From Streptomyces fragilis (GTDB lineage: Bacteria; Actinomycetota; Actinomycetes; Streptomycetales; Streptomycetaceae), in the NCBI RefSeq assembly GCF_003112515.1, contig NZ_BEVZ01000009.1, positions 124,001-188,000 of the forward strand: 64,000 nt of DNA. Reading direction: 5' to 3'. The notes below the pieces were generated by a model. It saw only the letters and a program-made list of their open reading frames with translations. It searched no databases and was not told where the DNA came from. Position 1 is the first letter of the stretch, and every line of letters begins with the position of its first letter. The position numbers were made by a program, and so were the translations under genes. This document shows, piece by piece, positions 42,585 through 50,538 of the stretch.

Positions 42585-44320
42585 GCCGCGTCCTCCTTCC
42601 GTACGGCGGCGCCGCCGATCTCCTCGGGCAGGTGGAAGCGGGCGAGGACGGCGCCGGTGCCCGGCGGTATCCGGCCCGGGGTGGCCAGCGAGACGACGAC
42701 CATGGTCAGGAAGGCCAGCGGCACCGACCAGAGGGCGGGCCAGGCGAGCAGGGCGTCGGGGACGCCGGCCGTCGGGTGGTGGCCGATCAGGGTGACGGAG
42801 ACGGCGGCGAGCGCGGAGCCGCCGCCGACCAGCATGCCCGCGGCGGCGCCGGGCGGGGTGAGCCTGCGCCACCAGATGCCGAGGATCAGCAGCGGGCAGA
42901 AGGAGGACGCGGAGACCGCGAAGGCGAGGCCGACCGCGTCGGCGATCGGCAGCCGCCCGGCCAGCACGCTCGCCGCGAGCGGCACCGCCATGGCCGTGAC
43001 CGCGCCCACCCGGAAGTGGCGGATCCCGCGGGAGGGCAGCGCGTCCTGGGCGATGACCCCGGCGAGCGCGACGGTGAGCCCGGAGGCGGTGGACAGGAAC
43101 GCCGCGAACGCCCCGCCGGCGATCAGGGCGCCCAGCAGGTCGCCGCCGACACCGCCGATCATGCGGTCCGGCAGGAGCAGCACCGCGGCGTCGGTGTTGC
43201 CGGTGAGGACGAGTTCGGGGGCGTACATGCGGGCGAGCGCCCCGTAGACCGGGGGCAGCAGGTAGAAGGCGCCGATCAGGCCGAGCACGGCGACGGTGGT
43301 GCGGCGGGCGGCCACCCCGTGGGGGCTGGTGTAGAAGCGGACCACGACGTGCGGCAGGCCCATGGTGCCCAGGAAGGTGGCGATGATCAGGCCGTAGGTG
43401 GCGTACAGCGGGCGTTCCTGTCCGGTGGGGCCGCCGCTGCCGGACAGGGCTGCGTCCCCGTCGGCCCCGGGCCCCTGGGCCACCGGCACCTCGGCCCCGG
43501 CGGGGAAGCCGAGCCGGGCGCCGGCCTCCACGGTGTGCGGGCCGGCGGGCAGGGCGACCCGTTCGCCGTCGTGCGGGCGCCCGTCGACGCTGCCGTGGAC
43601 GGTGACGGTGAGGGGTTCGGCGAGGCGGATCTCCACGGTGTCCTGGACGCGCACGGTGCGGTGCTCGCGGAAGGCGGCGGGCTCGTCGAACGCCCGGGCC
43701 GGCGCGCCGTCGCCCCGCCAGGCGAGCACCAGGAAGAGCGCCGGGACCAGCAGGGCGGTCAGCTTGAGCCAGTACTGGAAGGCCTGGACGAAGGTGATGG
43801 AGCGCATCCCGCCGGCCGCGACGTTGGCGACCACGACCACGGCGACGATCACCGAGCCCAGCGACCCGGGCGCGCCGGTGAGCACCTTGAGGGTGAGCCC
43901 GGCGCCCTGGAGCTGCGGCATCAGGTACAGCCAGCCGATCCCGACGACGAAGCCGCTCGCCAGCTTCCGCACCGCGGGGGAGCCGAGCCGGGCCTCGGCG
44001 AAGTCGGGAAGGGTGTAGGCGCCCGAGCGGCGCAGCGGGGCGGCGACGAAGAGCAGCAGCAGGAGGTACCCGGCCGTGTAGCCGACGGGGTACCAGAGCA
44101 TGTCGGGCCCTTGGACGAGGACGAGTCCGGCGATGCCCAGGAAGGAGGCGGCGGACAGGTACTCGCCGCTGATGGCGGCCGCGTTGAGGCGTGGGCCCAC
44201 GGTGCGGGAGGCCACGTAGAAGTCGGAGGTGGTGCGCGAGACCCGCAGGCCGAAGGCGCCGACCAGGGCGGTGGCGACCACCACCAGGGCGACGGCGGCC
44301 ACCGCGTAGCTTTCGTTCAT
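42581..44320 (-). CDS. Sodium/solute symporter-family permease (ActP/MctC-like)
   Basis: SSS-family transporter of 579 residues with about 13 transmembrane helices. The family core is clear: NAAAISGEYLSAASFLGIAG, YPVGYTAGYLLLLLF, QAFQYWLKLTALLVPALFL, FLGTMGLPHVVVRFYT and FAAFLSTASGLTVALAGVIAQD. It is closest to cation:acetate/monocarboxylate symporters. An extra soluble insert of about 110 residues (from AWRGDGAPARAFDEP to GGPTGQERPLYA), mostly beta-like and ending in a Gly/Ala-rich linker, lies between two helices and probably faces outward. It is coupled to the LytS-type kinase (4-bp overlap), so the permease may also take part in substrate sensing. Confidence 0.9.
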   Translation of the reverse strand: MNESYAVAAVALVVVATALVGAFGLRVSRTTSDFYVASRTVGPRLNAAAISGEYLSAASFLGIAGLVLVQGPDMLWYPVGYTAGYLLLLLFVAAPLRRSGAYTLPDFAEARLGSPAVRKLASGFVVGIGWLYLMPQLQGAGLTLKVLTGAPGSLGSVIVAVVVVANVAAGGMRSITFVQAFQYWLKLTALLVPALFLVLAWRGDGAPARAFDEPAAFREHRTVRVQDTVEIRLAEPLTVTVHGSVDGRPHDGERVALPAGPHTVEAGARLGFPAGAEVPVAQGPGADGDAALSGSGGPTGQERPLYATYGLIIATFLGTMGLPHVVVRFYTSPHGVAARRTTVAVLGLIGAFYLLPPVYGALARMYAPELVLTGNTDAAVLLLPDRMIGGVGGDLLGALIAGGAFAAFLSTASGLTVALAGVIAQDALPSRGIRHFRVGAVTAMAVPLAASVLAGRLPIADAVGLAFAVSASSFCPLLILGIWWRRLTPPGAAAGMLVGGGSALAAVSVTLIGHHPTAGVPDALLAWPALWSVPLAFLTMVVVSLATPGRIPPGTGAVLARFHLPEEIGGAAVRKEDAA

Positions 44321-44342
44321 CGACGTGTCACGGGCTCTCCGG

Positions 44343-44741
44343 TCAGCGGTCCTGGTCCTCGACGAGCCGCACGAAGTCCCGCTCGTGGCGTTCGGCGCGG
44401 CGCACGTGCCACCGGGCGAGCAGCACCAGCGGCGGGTAGAGGCAGAAGCCGAGCACCGCCCACTCCAGGGCGTGGCCGTGCGGCGCGGCCGCGAAGAGCA
44501 GCGGCAGCGGGAGGACGAGGGCGACGAGCACCGCGAAGACGGTCAGCGCGGAGCGCAGCTGGGTGCGCATCAGCGAGCGGACGTAGGTGTGGCCGAGGGT
44601 GGTCTGCTCGTGGATCTCGGTGCGGGGGCGGTAGGCGGTGCGGTGGGCGGGGCCGCGGTGCCGGCGCGGCGGTCCGGTGACCACCACGCGGGTGGGGACG
44701 GGGCCGGGGCGCCCGGAGGTCTGGGCGGGGTCGTGGGGCAT
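44343..44741 (-). CDS. Small membrane protein accompanying symporter (DUF485-like)
   Basis: Protein of 132 residues with a basic disordered N-terminus (about 60 residues) and two transmembrane helices (ALTVFAVLVALVLPLPLLFAAA and LEWAVLGFCLYPPLVLLARWHV), ending in a charged helix (RAERHERDFVRLVEDQDR). Its size, topology and position 22 bp upstream of the SSS permease match the small DUF485-like partner of acetate symporters. Assignment rests on context and topology rather than strong motif identity. Confidence 0.72.
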   Translation of the reverse strand: MPHDPAQTSGRPGPVPTRVVVTGPPRRHRGPAHRTAYRPRTEIHEQTTLGHTYVRSLMRTQLRSALTVFAVLVALVLPLPLLFAAAPHGHALEWAVLGFCLYPPLVLLARWHVRRAERHERDFVRLVEDQDR

Positions 44742-44757
44742 GGTGCGGGCCGGCTTC

Positions 44758-45507
44758 CTATGCGGCGCCGCGGCGCATCAGCAGGTCGCGCAGTTCGCGC
44801 GCGTGACGGCGGCTGACCTGGAGCTCCACATGCCCCACCAGCACGCTGACCGTGCCGGCGGCGAGGCGGAGCTCGTCGATGTGGCGCAGGGCGACCAGGT
44901 GGCGGCGGTGTATGCGCACGAAGCCGTGGGACTGCCAGCGTTCCTCGAGGGTGGACAGCGGGACGCGGACCAGGTGGCTGCCGCCGGAGGTGTGCAGCCG
45001 GGCGTAGTCGCCCTGGGCCTCGACGTGGGTGATGTCCTCGACCTGGACCAGCCGCCGCACCCCGCCGAGGTCGACGGCGATGGAGTCCGGCTCGGGCTCG
45101 TGCACGGGTATGCGCGCGGCGCGCAGCTCGTGGGCCCGGCGGACCGCCTCGGCGAGGCGTTCGCGGCGGACCGGCTTGAGGACGTAGTCGACCGCCTTGA
45201 GGTCGAAGGCCCGCACGGCGAAGTCCTCGTGCGCGGTGACGAAGACGACCAAGGGCGGGCTGGCGAAGCCGGTGAGCAGGCGGGCGAGCTCAAGGCCGTC
45301 GAGGCCGGGCATCTGGATGTCGAGGAAGACCACGTCGATGGCCTCGGGGCCGTCGGGGCCGGACTCCAGGGCGCGGGTGATGCGGCGCAGCGCCTCGGTC
45401 GCGTCACCGGCGCCCTCGACCTTGCCGATCCGCGGGTCGGCGTCCAGCAGGTACAGCAGTTCGCCCAGGGAGGGGCGTTCGTCGTCGACGGCGAGGGCGC
45501 GCAGCAT
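44758..45507 (-). CDS. LytTR-type response regulator
   Basis: Two-component regulator of 249 residues. The receiver has acidic residues in ALAVDDERPSL, the phospho-acceptor Asp in DVVFLDIQMPGLDGLEL, and VTAHEDFAVRAFDLKAVDYVLKP. The LytTR DNA-binding domain fills the C-terminal ~100 residues (VEDITHVEAQGDYARLHT, HGFVRIHRRHLVALRHIDEL). The start is uncertain: ATG 45507 gives the family N-terminus but lacks a Shine-Dalgarno sequence; ATG 45537 is possible. It heads the four-gene operon with the symporter and LytS-type kinase, resembling nutrient-sensing systems such as those for pyruvate. Confidence 0.9.
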   Translation of the reverse strand: MLRALAVDDERPSLGELLYLLDADPRIGKVEGAGDATEALRRITRALESGPDGPEAIDVVFLDIQMPGLDGLELARLLTGFASPPLVVFVTAHEDFAVRAFDLKAVDYVLKPVRRERLAEAVRRAHELRAARIPVHEPEPDSIAVDLGGVRRLVQVEDITHVEAQGDYARLHTSGGSHLVRVPLSTLEERWQSHGFVRIHRRHLVALRHIDELRLAAGTVSVLVGHVELQVSRRHARELRDLLMRRGAA

Positions 45508-45653
45508 GAAGGTGGAGTGTAGGAGCTGATCGCACATTTGGACATGGTTGCCCGGCATGCCGGAACGCTCCCGGGGGCGGGGACGCACGATCCGCTCCGG
45601 AACACCCCGCTTGGTCGCTTGTCGGCGCTATGCCCTCTTCCTAACGTGGGGGC

Positions 45654-46466
45654 ATGGCCGTGAGACGACAGTCGCGCCCCCGGCGCTTCCTGATGTGCGA
45701 GCCCCGACACTTCGACGTGTCCTACGCGATCAATCCCTGGATGCATCCGGACGAGGAGGTCGACGTCCGCCGCGCGCACCGGCAGTGGGAGTCGCTGGTG
45801 GCCTCCTTCCGGGCGCACGGCCACGTCGTCGAGACGCTGCCGCCGGCGCCGGGGCTGCCCGACATGGTGTTCGCCGCCAACGCGGCCCTGGTGCTCGGCG
45901 GGCGGGCGCTGGGGTCGGTGTTCCACGCGCCCCAGCGGCGCGGCGAGTCGGACTACTACGAGCTGTGGCTGAAGGACGCCGGCATCCCGGTGCGGCGGGC
46001 CCGGTCGGTGTGCGAGGGCGAGGGCGACCTGGTGCCGGTGGGCGGCCGCGTGCTGGCGGGGACCGGGTTCCGCACCACGCCGGAGGCGCACCGGGAGGCC
46101 GAGGAGCTGTTCGGCGTGCCGGTGGTGGGGCTGCGGCTGGTGAACCCGTTCTTCTACCACCTGGACACCGCGTTGTTCGCCCTCGACGACGAGAACGTCG
46201 CCTACTACCCGGACGCCTTCGCGCCCGAGAGCCGTCAGCTGCTGGAGCGGCTGTTCCCGCACGCGGTGATCGCCACGCTGGGCGACGCGCTGGCCTTCGG
46301 TCTGAACTCCGTCTCCGACGGACGCCACGTGTTCGTCGCGCCCGGGGCGATCTCCCTGGGCGAGGAGCTGGAGCGTCTCGGCTACGTCCCCGTCCCCGTC
46401 GACCTGTCGGAGTTCCGCAAGGCCGGCGGGGGCATCAAGTGCTGCACCCTGGAGGTCCGATCATGA
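45654..46466 (+). CDS. Guanidino-group-modifying enzyme: DDAH-family, possible arginine dihydrolase
   Basis: Amidinotransferase-superfamily enzyme of 270 residues, usually annotated dimethylarginine dimethylaminohydrolase. Candidate active-site parts are Asn27 (YAINPWMHP), Asp70 and Asn76 (PDMVFAANAALVL), the catalytic His in NPFFYHLDTALF and the C-terminal nucleophile Cys263 or Cys264 (GGGIKCCTLEV). From memory, INPWM and PDMVF-x-ANA are also features of the N-terminal catalytic domain of cyanobacterial AgrE/ArgZ arginine dihydrolase, which makes ornithine directly from arginine. The coupled downstream ornithine aminotransferase (4-bp overlap) fits ornithine as product better than citrulline. 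It diverges from the LytTR operon. Confidence 0.85.
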   Translation: MAVRRQSRPRRFLMCEPRHFDVSYAINPWMHPDEEVDVRRAHRQWESLVASFRAHGHVVETLPPAPGLPDMVFAANAALVLGGRALGSVFHAPQRRGESDYYELWLKDAGIPVRRARSVCEGEGDLVPVGGRVLAGTGFRTTPEAHREAEELFGVPVVGLRLVNPFFYHLDTALFALDDENVAYYPDAFAPESRQLLERLFPHAVIATLGDALAFGLNSVSDGRHVFVAPGAISLGEELERLGYVPVPVDLSEFRKAGGGIKCCTLEVRS

Positions 46467-47809
46467 CCGCGCCCACCGTTCCCTCCGGCCGCCCCGGCGG
46501 CCCCGGCGACCCCGACGGCCGCGGGATCGACTCCCCCGGCGTCCCGGGCTCCGGCCCCGGCTTCGGCCCTGGCCCTGGCTCCGGCTCCGGATCCGGCGGC
46601 AGGCGGGACTCCGCCGGGCTGATCCGCGCCGAGGAGGCCGTCCTCGCGCCCAACTACCATCCGCTGCCGGTCGTGGTGGCCCGGGCGGAGGGCGCCTGGG
46701 TGGAGGACGTGGAGGGCCGCCGCTACCTGGACCTGCTGGCCGGCTACTCGGCTCTCAACTTCGGGCACCGCCATCCCGTGCTGGTGGAGGCGGCCCACCG
46801 GCAGCTGGACCGTCTCACGCTGACCTCGCGGGCCTTCCACAACGATCAGCTCGCGGGTTTCGCGGAGCGGCTGGCGGCGCTGACCGGGCAGGAGATGGTG
46901 CTGCCCATGAACACCGGCGCCGAGGCGGTGGAGAGCGCGGTCAAGGTGGCGCGCAAGTGGGCCTACGAGGTCAAGGGCGTCCCCGACGGCCGGGCGACGA
47001 TCGTGGTCGCCGCCGACAACTTCCACGGCCGGACCACCACGATCGTGGGCTTCTCCACCGACGAGTCGGCGCGGGCCGGCTTCGGCCCGTTCGCGCCGGG
47101 CTTCCGGATCGTCCCGTACAACGACCTGGCCGCGCTGGAGGCGGCCGTGGACGACTCGACGGCGGCGGTCCTGCTGGAGCCGGTGCAGGGCGAGGCAGGG
47201 GTGATCGTGCCGGACGACGGCTACCTGACGGGGGTCCGGGAGATCACCCGGCGGGCGGGCTGCCTGTTCGTCGCCGACGAGATCCAGTCGGGGTTGGGGC
47301 GGTCGGGCTCCACGCTGGCCGTGGACCTGGAGGAGGTCACCCCCGACCTGGTGCTGCTGGGCAAGGCGCTGGGCGGCGGCATCGTGCCGGTGTCCGCGGT
47401 GGTGGGCCGGCGTGACGTGCTGGGCGTGCTCGGCCCGGGCACGCACGGGTCGACGTTCGGCGGCAACCCGCTGGCGGCGGCGGTGGGCTCCGCGGTGGTG
47501 GGGCTGCTGGAGACGGGCGAGTACCAGCGGCGGGCGGCGGAGCTGGGCATCGTGCTGCGGGACGGCCTGGCGCCTCTGGTGGGCCGGGGGGTCCGGGCCT
47601 TCCGGACGCGCGGTCTGTGGGCGGGGATCGACGTGGACCCCGCGCTGGGCACGGGACGGGAGATCGGCGAGCGGCTGCTGGCCGAGGGCGTCCTGGTGAA
47701 GGACACCCACGGCTCCACCATCCGCGTCGCTCCCCCGCTCACCGTCACCGAGGACCAGCTGCGCGGGGCCCTCGCGGCGCTGGAGAGGGTCCTCACCGTC
47801 CCCGCGTGA
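46463..47809 (+). CDS. rocD: Ornithine aminotransferase
   Basis: PLP-dependent class III aminotransferase moving the delta-amino group of ornithine to 2-oxoglutarate, giving glutamate semialdehyde. Motifs: LDLLAGYSALNFGHRHP, MNTGAEAVESAVKVARKW, LLEPVQGEAGVIVPDDGYL, FVADEIQSGLGRSG (Asp binding the pyridine N) and LLGKALGGGIVPVSAVVG (PLP Lys). At 448 residues it is longer than usual (about 400) because of a ~48-residue N-terminal Gly/Pro/Ser-rich tract (GSGPGFGPGPGSGSGSGG). ATG 46463 overlaps the preceding stop by 4 bp. The final codons lie inside a 45-bp unit duplicated just downstream. Confidence 0.93.
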   Translation: MTAPTVPSGRPGGPGDPDGRGIDSPGVPGSGPGFGPGPGSGSGSGGRRDSAGLIRAEEAVLAPNYHPLPVVVARAEGAWVEDVEGRRYLDLLAGYSALNFGHRHPVLVEAAHRQLDRLTLTSRAFHNDQLAGFAERLAALTGQEMVLPMNTGAEAVESAVKVARKWAYEVKGVPDGRATIVVAADNFHGRTTTIVGFSTDESARAGFGPFAPGFRIVPYNDLAALEAAVDDSTAAVLLEPVQGEAGVIVPDDGYLTGVREITRRAGCLFVADEIQSGLGRSGSTLAVDLEEVTPDLVLLGKALGGGIVPVSAVVGRRDVLGVLGPGTHGSTFGGNPLAAAVGSAVVGLLETGEYQRRAAELGIVLRDGLAPLVGRGVRAFRTRGLWAGIDVDPALGTGREIGERLLAEGVLVKDTHGSTIRVAPPLTVTEDQLRGALAALERVLTVPA

Positions 47810-47874
47810 CCGGGGCGCGGGAGGGCGGAGAGGGTCCTCACCCTCCCCGCGTGACCGGGGCGCGCGGGAGGGCG
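47782..47874. repeat. 45-bp tandem duplication covering the rocD 3' end
   Basis: Copy 1 (47782-47826) includes the last nine rocD codons and stop; copy 2 (47827-47874) repeats it with one base change and a 2-bp insertion. The first 20 bases of copy 1 are GGAGAGGGTCCTCACCGTCC. Confidence 0.85.
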
Positions 47875-47900
47875 CCGCCTCGGCCGACCGTCCCCTCGGC

Positions 47901-48000
47901 GGGGCGTCGCATCCGCCGACCGTGCCCGGCGACGGCCGGCGGGGCGTCGCATCCGCCGACCGTGCCCGGCGACGGCCGGCGGGGCGTCGCCTCCGCCGAC
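47901..48000. repeat. 40-bp perfect tandem repeat, 2.5 copies
   Basis: Two identical 40-bp units (47901-47940 and 47941-47980), each beginning GGGGCGTCGCATCCGCCGAC, then a half copy with one change (47981-48000). It lies in the non-coding spacer between the convergent rocD and ureD. Confidence 0.9.
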
Positions 48001-48140
48001 CGGCCCTCTCGGCCGACCGTCCCCTCGACCGGCCGTCCCCTCGGCCGACCGGCCGTCCCCTCGACCGGCCGTCCCCTCGGCGGACCCTCGCCTCGACCGG
48101 CCGTCGCCTCGGCGGACCCTCGCCTCGGCGAGGCGTCCCC
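48001..48140. repeat. Degenerate short-repeat tract
   Basis: Irregular 14-20 bp units built on CCCTCGACCGGCCGTC and CTCGGCGGACCCTCGC continue to the ureD stop. With the two tandem repeats before it, the whole 331-bp spacer 47810-48140 is repeats. I see no gene in it. Confidence 0.75.
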
Positions 48141-49042
48141 TCAGCGGGCCGTCGACCCGGCGGGGCGCGCATCGGCCCGCGTGGTCCCGGCCGGCCCGTC
48201 CGCCGCGCCGGTCGCCGCGCCCGCCGCGCCGGGCGCCTCGGCCGCCGCGCCGGTCGCCGCGGCCATCGCCTCCTCCGCCGCCGCCGTCGCCTCCGAGAGG
48301 AGGCGGCGCAGGGTCAGGGCGTCCTGGGCGACGGCGGTGATCAGGGCGGCGGGCCCGTCGAGCGGGACCAGGGCGGCCGTGTCGCCGAGGAGGCGGGGCT
48401 CCGGGGGGCGGGAGGCGAACTCCGGGGCGACCAGGAGCACCTGGCCGACCGTGCGGTGACCGCCCAGCACCGCGGGCCCGTCCCAGCCGCCGGGCGCGCC
48501 GGGTCCGCAGGCCAGGTCCTGGTCGAGCAGGAGCCGCCCGGCCACCCGCAGGGTCAGCCGCGAGGCGAGCGTGCCGGGCGGCTCGCCGTGGCGGCCGAGC
48601 ACCAGTTCCTCCCGGAGCAGCAGCCGGCCGCCCGCGGCGACGTCGGCCCGGGTGTGGACCCGCAGGTCGCTGCCGCGCACCGAGATCAGGGGCTCCGGCT
48701 CCCAGCGCAGCGCGCCGCCCGCGCCGACCCGCAGCCGGGTCTCGTACCGGGCGGGCTCCCCGCCTTGGCCGGGCAGGGCGAGCGTGGCGGCGGCCGAGCC
48801 CACCCGCAGCCGGGCTCCCTCGGCCACCTCCGCCTCGAGCAGGAACCGGTCGCCGCCGAGCGGTCCGCTCATCGCCCCGACCACGGTCACCCGCGCCTCG
48901 TCCCCCGTGCCCCGGGTGCGCCGCAGGGCGAGGGGCCCGTCGCCGGCGAGCACCGGCAGCGCGGTGCCTCCGCGTCCGTCGGGCCGCGCCGCGATCCGCG
49001 CGTGCGCCCGCACCCCGGCGGTCCCGCGGTGCGGCCGCGTGT

Positions 49043-49055
<13 letters not shown>
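48141..49055 (-). CDS. ureD: Urease accessory protein UreD
   Basis: Scaffold (UreD/UreH) that holds apo-urease with UreF and UreG during nickel insertion. Recognisable parts of the 304-residue protein: PLALRRTRGTGDEARVTVVG, the central beta-helix with GDRFLLEAEVAEGARLRVGSA, LRWEPEPLISVRGSDLRV and LLDQDLACGPG. The C-terminal 50 residues are an Ala/Gly/Thr low-complexity tail (AAATGAAAEAPGAAGAATGA). The start is GTG 49055, overlapping the ureG stop by 13 bp. It is last in the cluster and converges with rocD. Confidence 0.9.
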
Positions 49056-49720
<665 letters not shown>

Positions 49721-49835
49721 GGGCGGGGCTCCTTCGTCAGGACGGGCGGCAGGGGCGGACGTCGAGGAGGACGGCGCGGGTGGCACAGGAGAGGGACGGC
49801 AGGACGGGCACAGGAGAGGGAGGGCGGGGCCGGCG

Positions 49836-50510
49836 TCAGGAGGCGAACAGGCGGCCCCCTCGCGCGGCGTGGGCCTCGGCCGAGATCTCCAGCAGCGGAG
49901 CCGAGGCGGCGGGGAGCGCGTCCACCCCGTCGGTGAGCGCCTCGCGGGCCGCCCGCACGGCGCGGCCGGCGACCCGGTCGGTATCGGGGGCGAGCCGGGC
50001 GAGCACCCCGGTGGCGTCGAACGGGTCCAGGCTCAGCAGCCGGACCGTCGCGGTGGCGGGTCCGCCCACGCTCTCGTAGGCGGCGCAGTACGCGGCGTCC
50101 TCCGGTCCGAGTCCGGCCGCGCGGGCGACGGCGCCGAGCACCACCGGCTGGTGGAGGCCCCGGGGGAAGACCGTCGCCAGCGCGTCGAGTTGCCCGCCCG
50201 GCCAGGTCGTCCGGCCGGCCCGCAGCAGCTGCCGGCCGAGCCGGCGGGCGGTGTCGCGCAGCGCGGGCGACGGGGTGCGCGCGTCGGCGGCCGCGTCCAG
50301 CTCTCCCGGCTCCGCGCCGAGCGCCGCCGCCGCGGCGAGGGAGGCGGCGACCAGGCCCGCGGTGTGCAGCCGGCCACGGCAGAAGGCCTCCAGCGAGGCG
50401 GCGTCGGTGATCCGGCCCGCGCGGACGGCTGCCTCCGCGCCGCCGGAGTGCGCGTGGCCTCCGGCGGGGAAGCGTCCGTCGGCCAGCAGGAGCAGTGCGG
50501 CGCGGTTCAT
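49836..50510 (-). CDS. ureF: Urease accessory protein UreF
   Basis: All-helical activation factor bridging UreD and UreG, 224 residues. Family segments: ALLLLADGRFPAGGHAHSGGAEAAV, FCRGRLHTAGLVAASLAAAA, FPRGLHQPVVLGAVARAAGL and SLDPFDATGVLARLAPD. ATG 50510 is favoured (GAGGG 7 nt before); a GTG at 50528 is possible but lacks a ribosome site. The 115-bp gap to ureG holds a 14-bp direct repeat (GCACAGGAGAGGGA at 49783 and 49808). Confidence 0.92.
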   Translation of the reverse strand: MNRAALLLLADGRFPAGGHAHSGGAEAAVRAGRITDAASLEAFCRGRLHTAGLVAASLAAAAALGAEPGELDAAADARTPSPALRDTARRLGRQLLRAGRTTWPGGQLDALATVFPRGLHQPVVLGAVARAAGLGPEDAAYCAAYESVGGPATATVRLLSLDPFDATGVLARLAPDTDRVAGRAVRAAREALTDGVDALPAASAPLLEISAEAHAARGGRLFAS

Positions 50511-50538
50511 CGGCGGGCCCTCGCTCACAGGAGGAAGT

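Noticed and set aside
47901..47980. Possible CRISPR-like array
   Set aside because: The 40-bp units are contiguous with no unique spacers and no cas genes nearby; it is a plain tandem repeat.
46382..48172. 596-codon minus-strand frame across rocD and the repeat tract
   Set aside because: Arg/Pro/Gly-rich shadow sequence with repeats; rocD on the other strand has all aminotransferase motifs.
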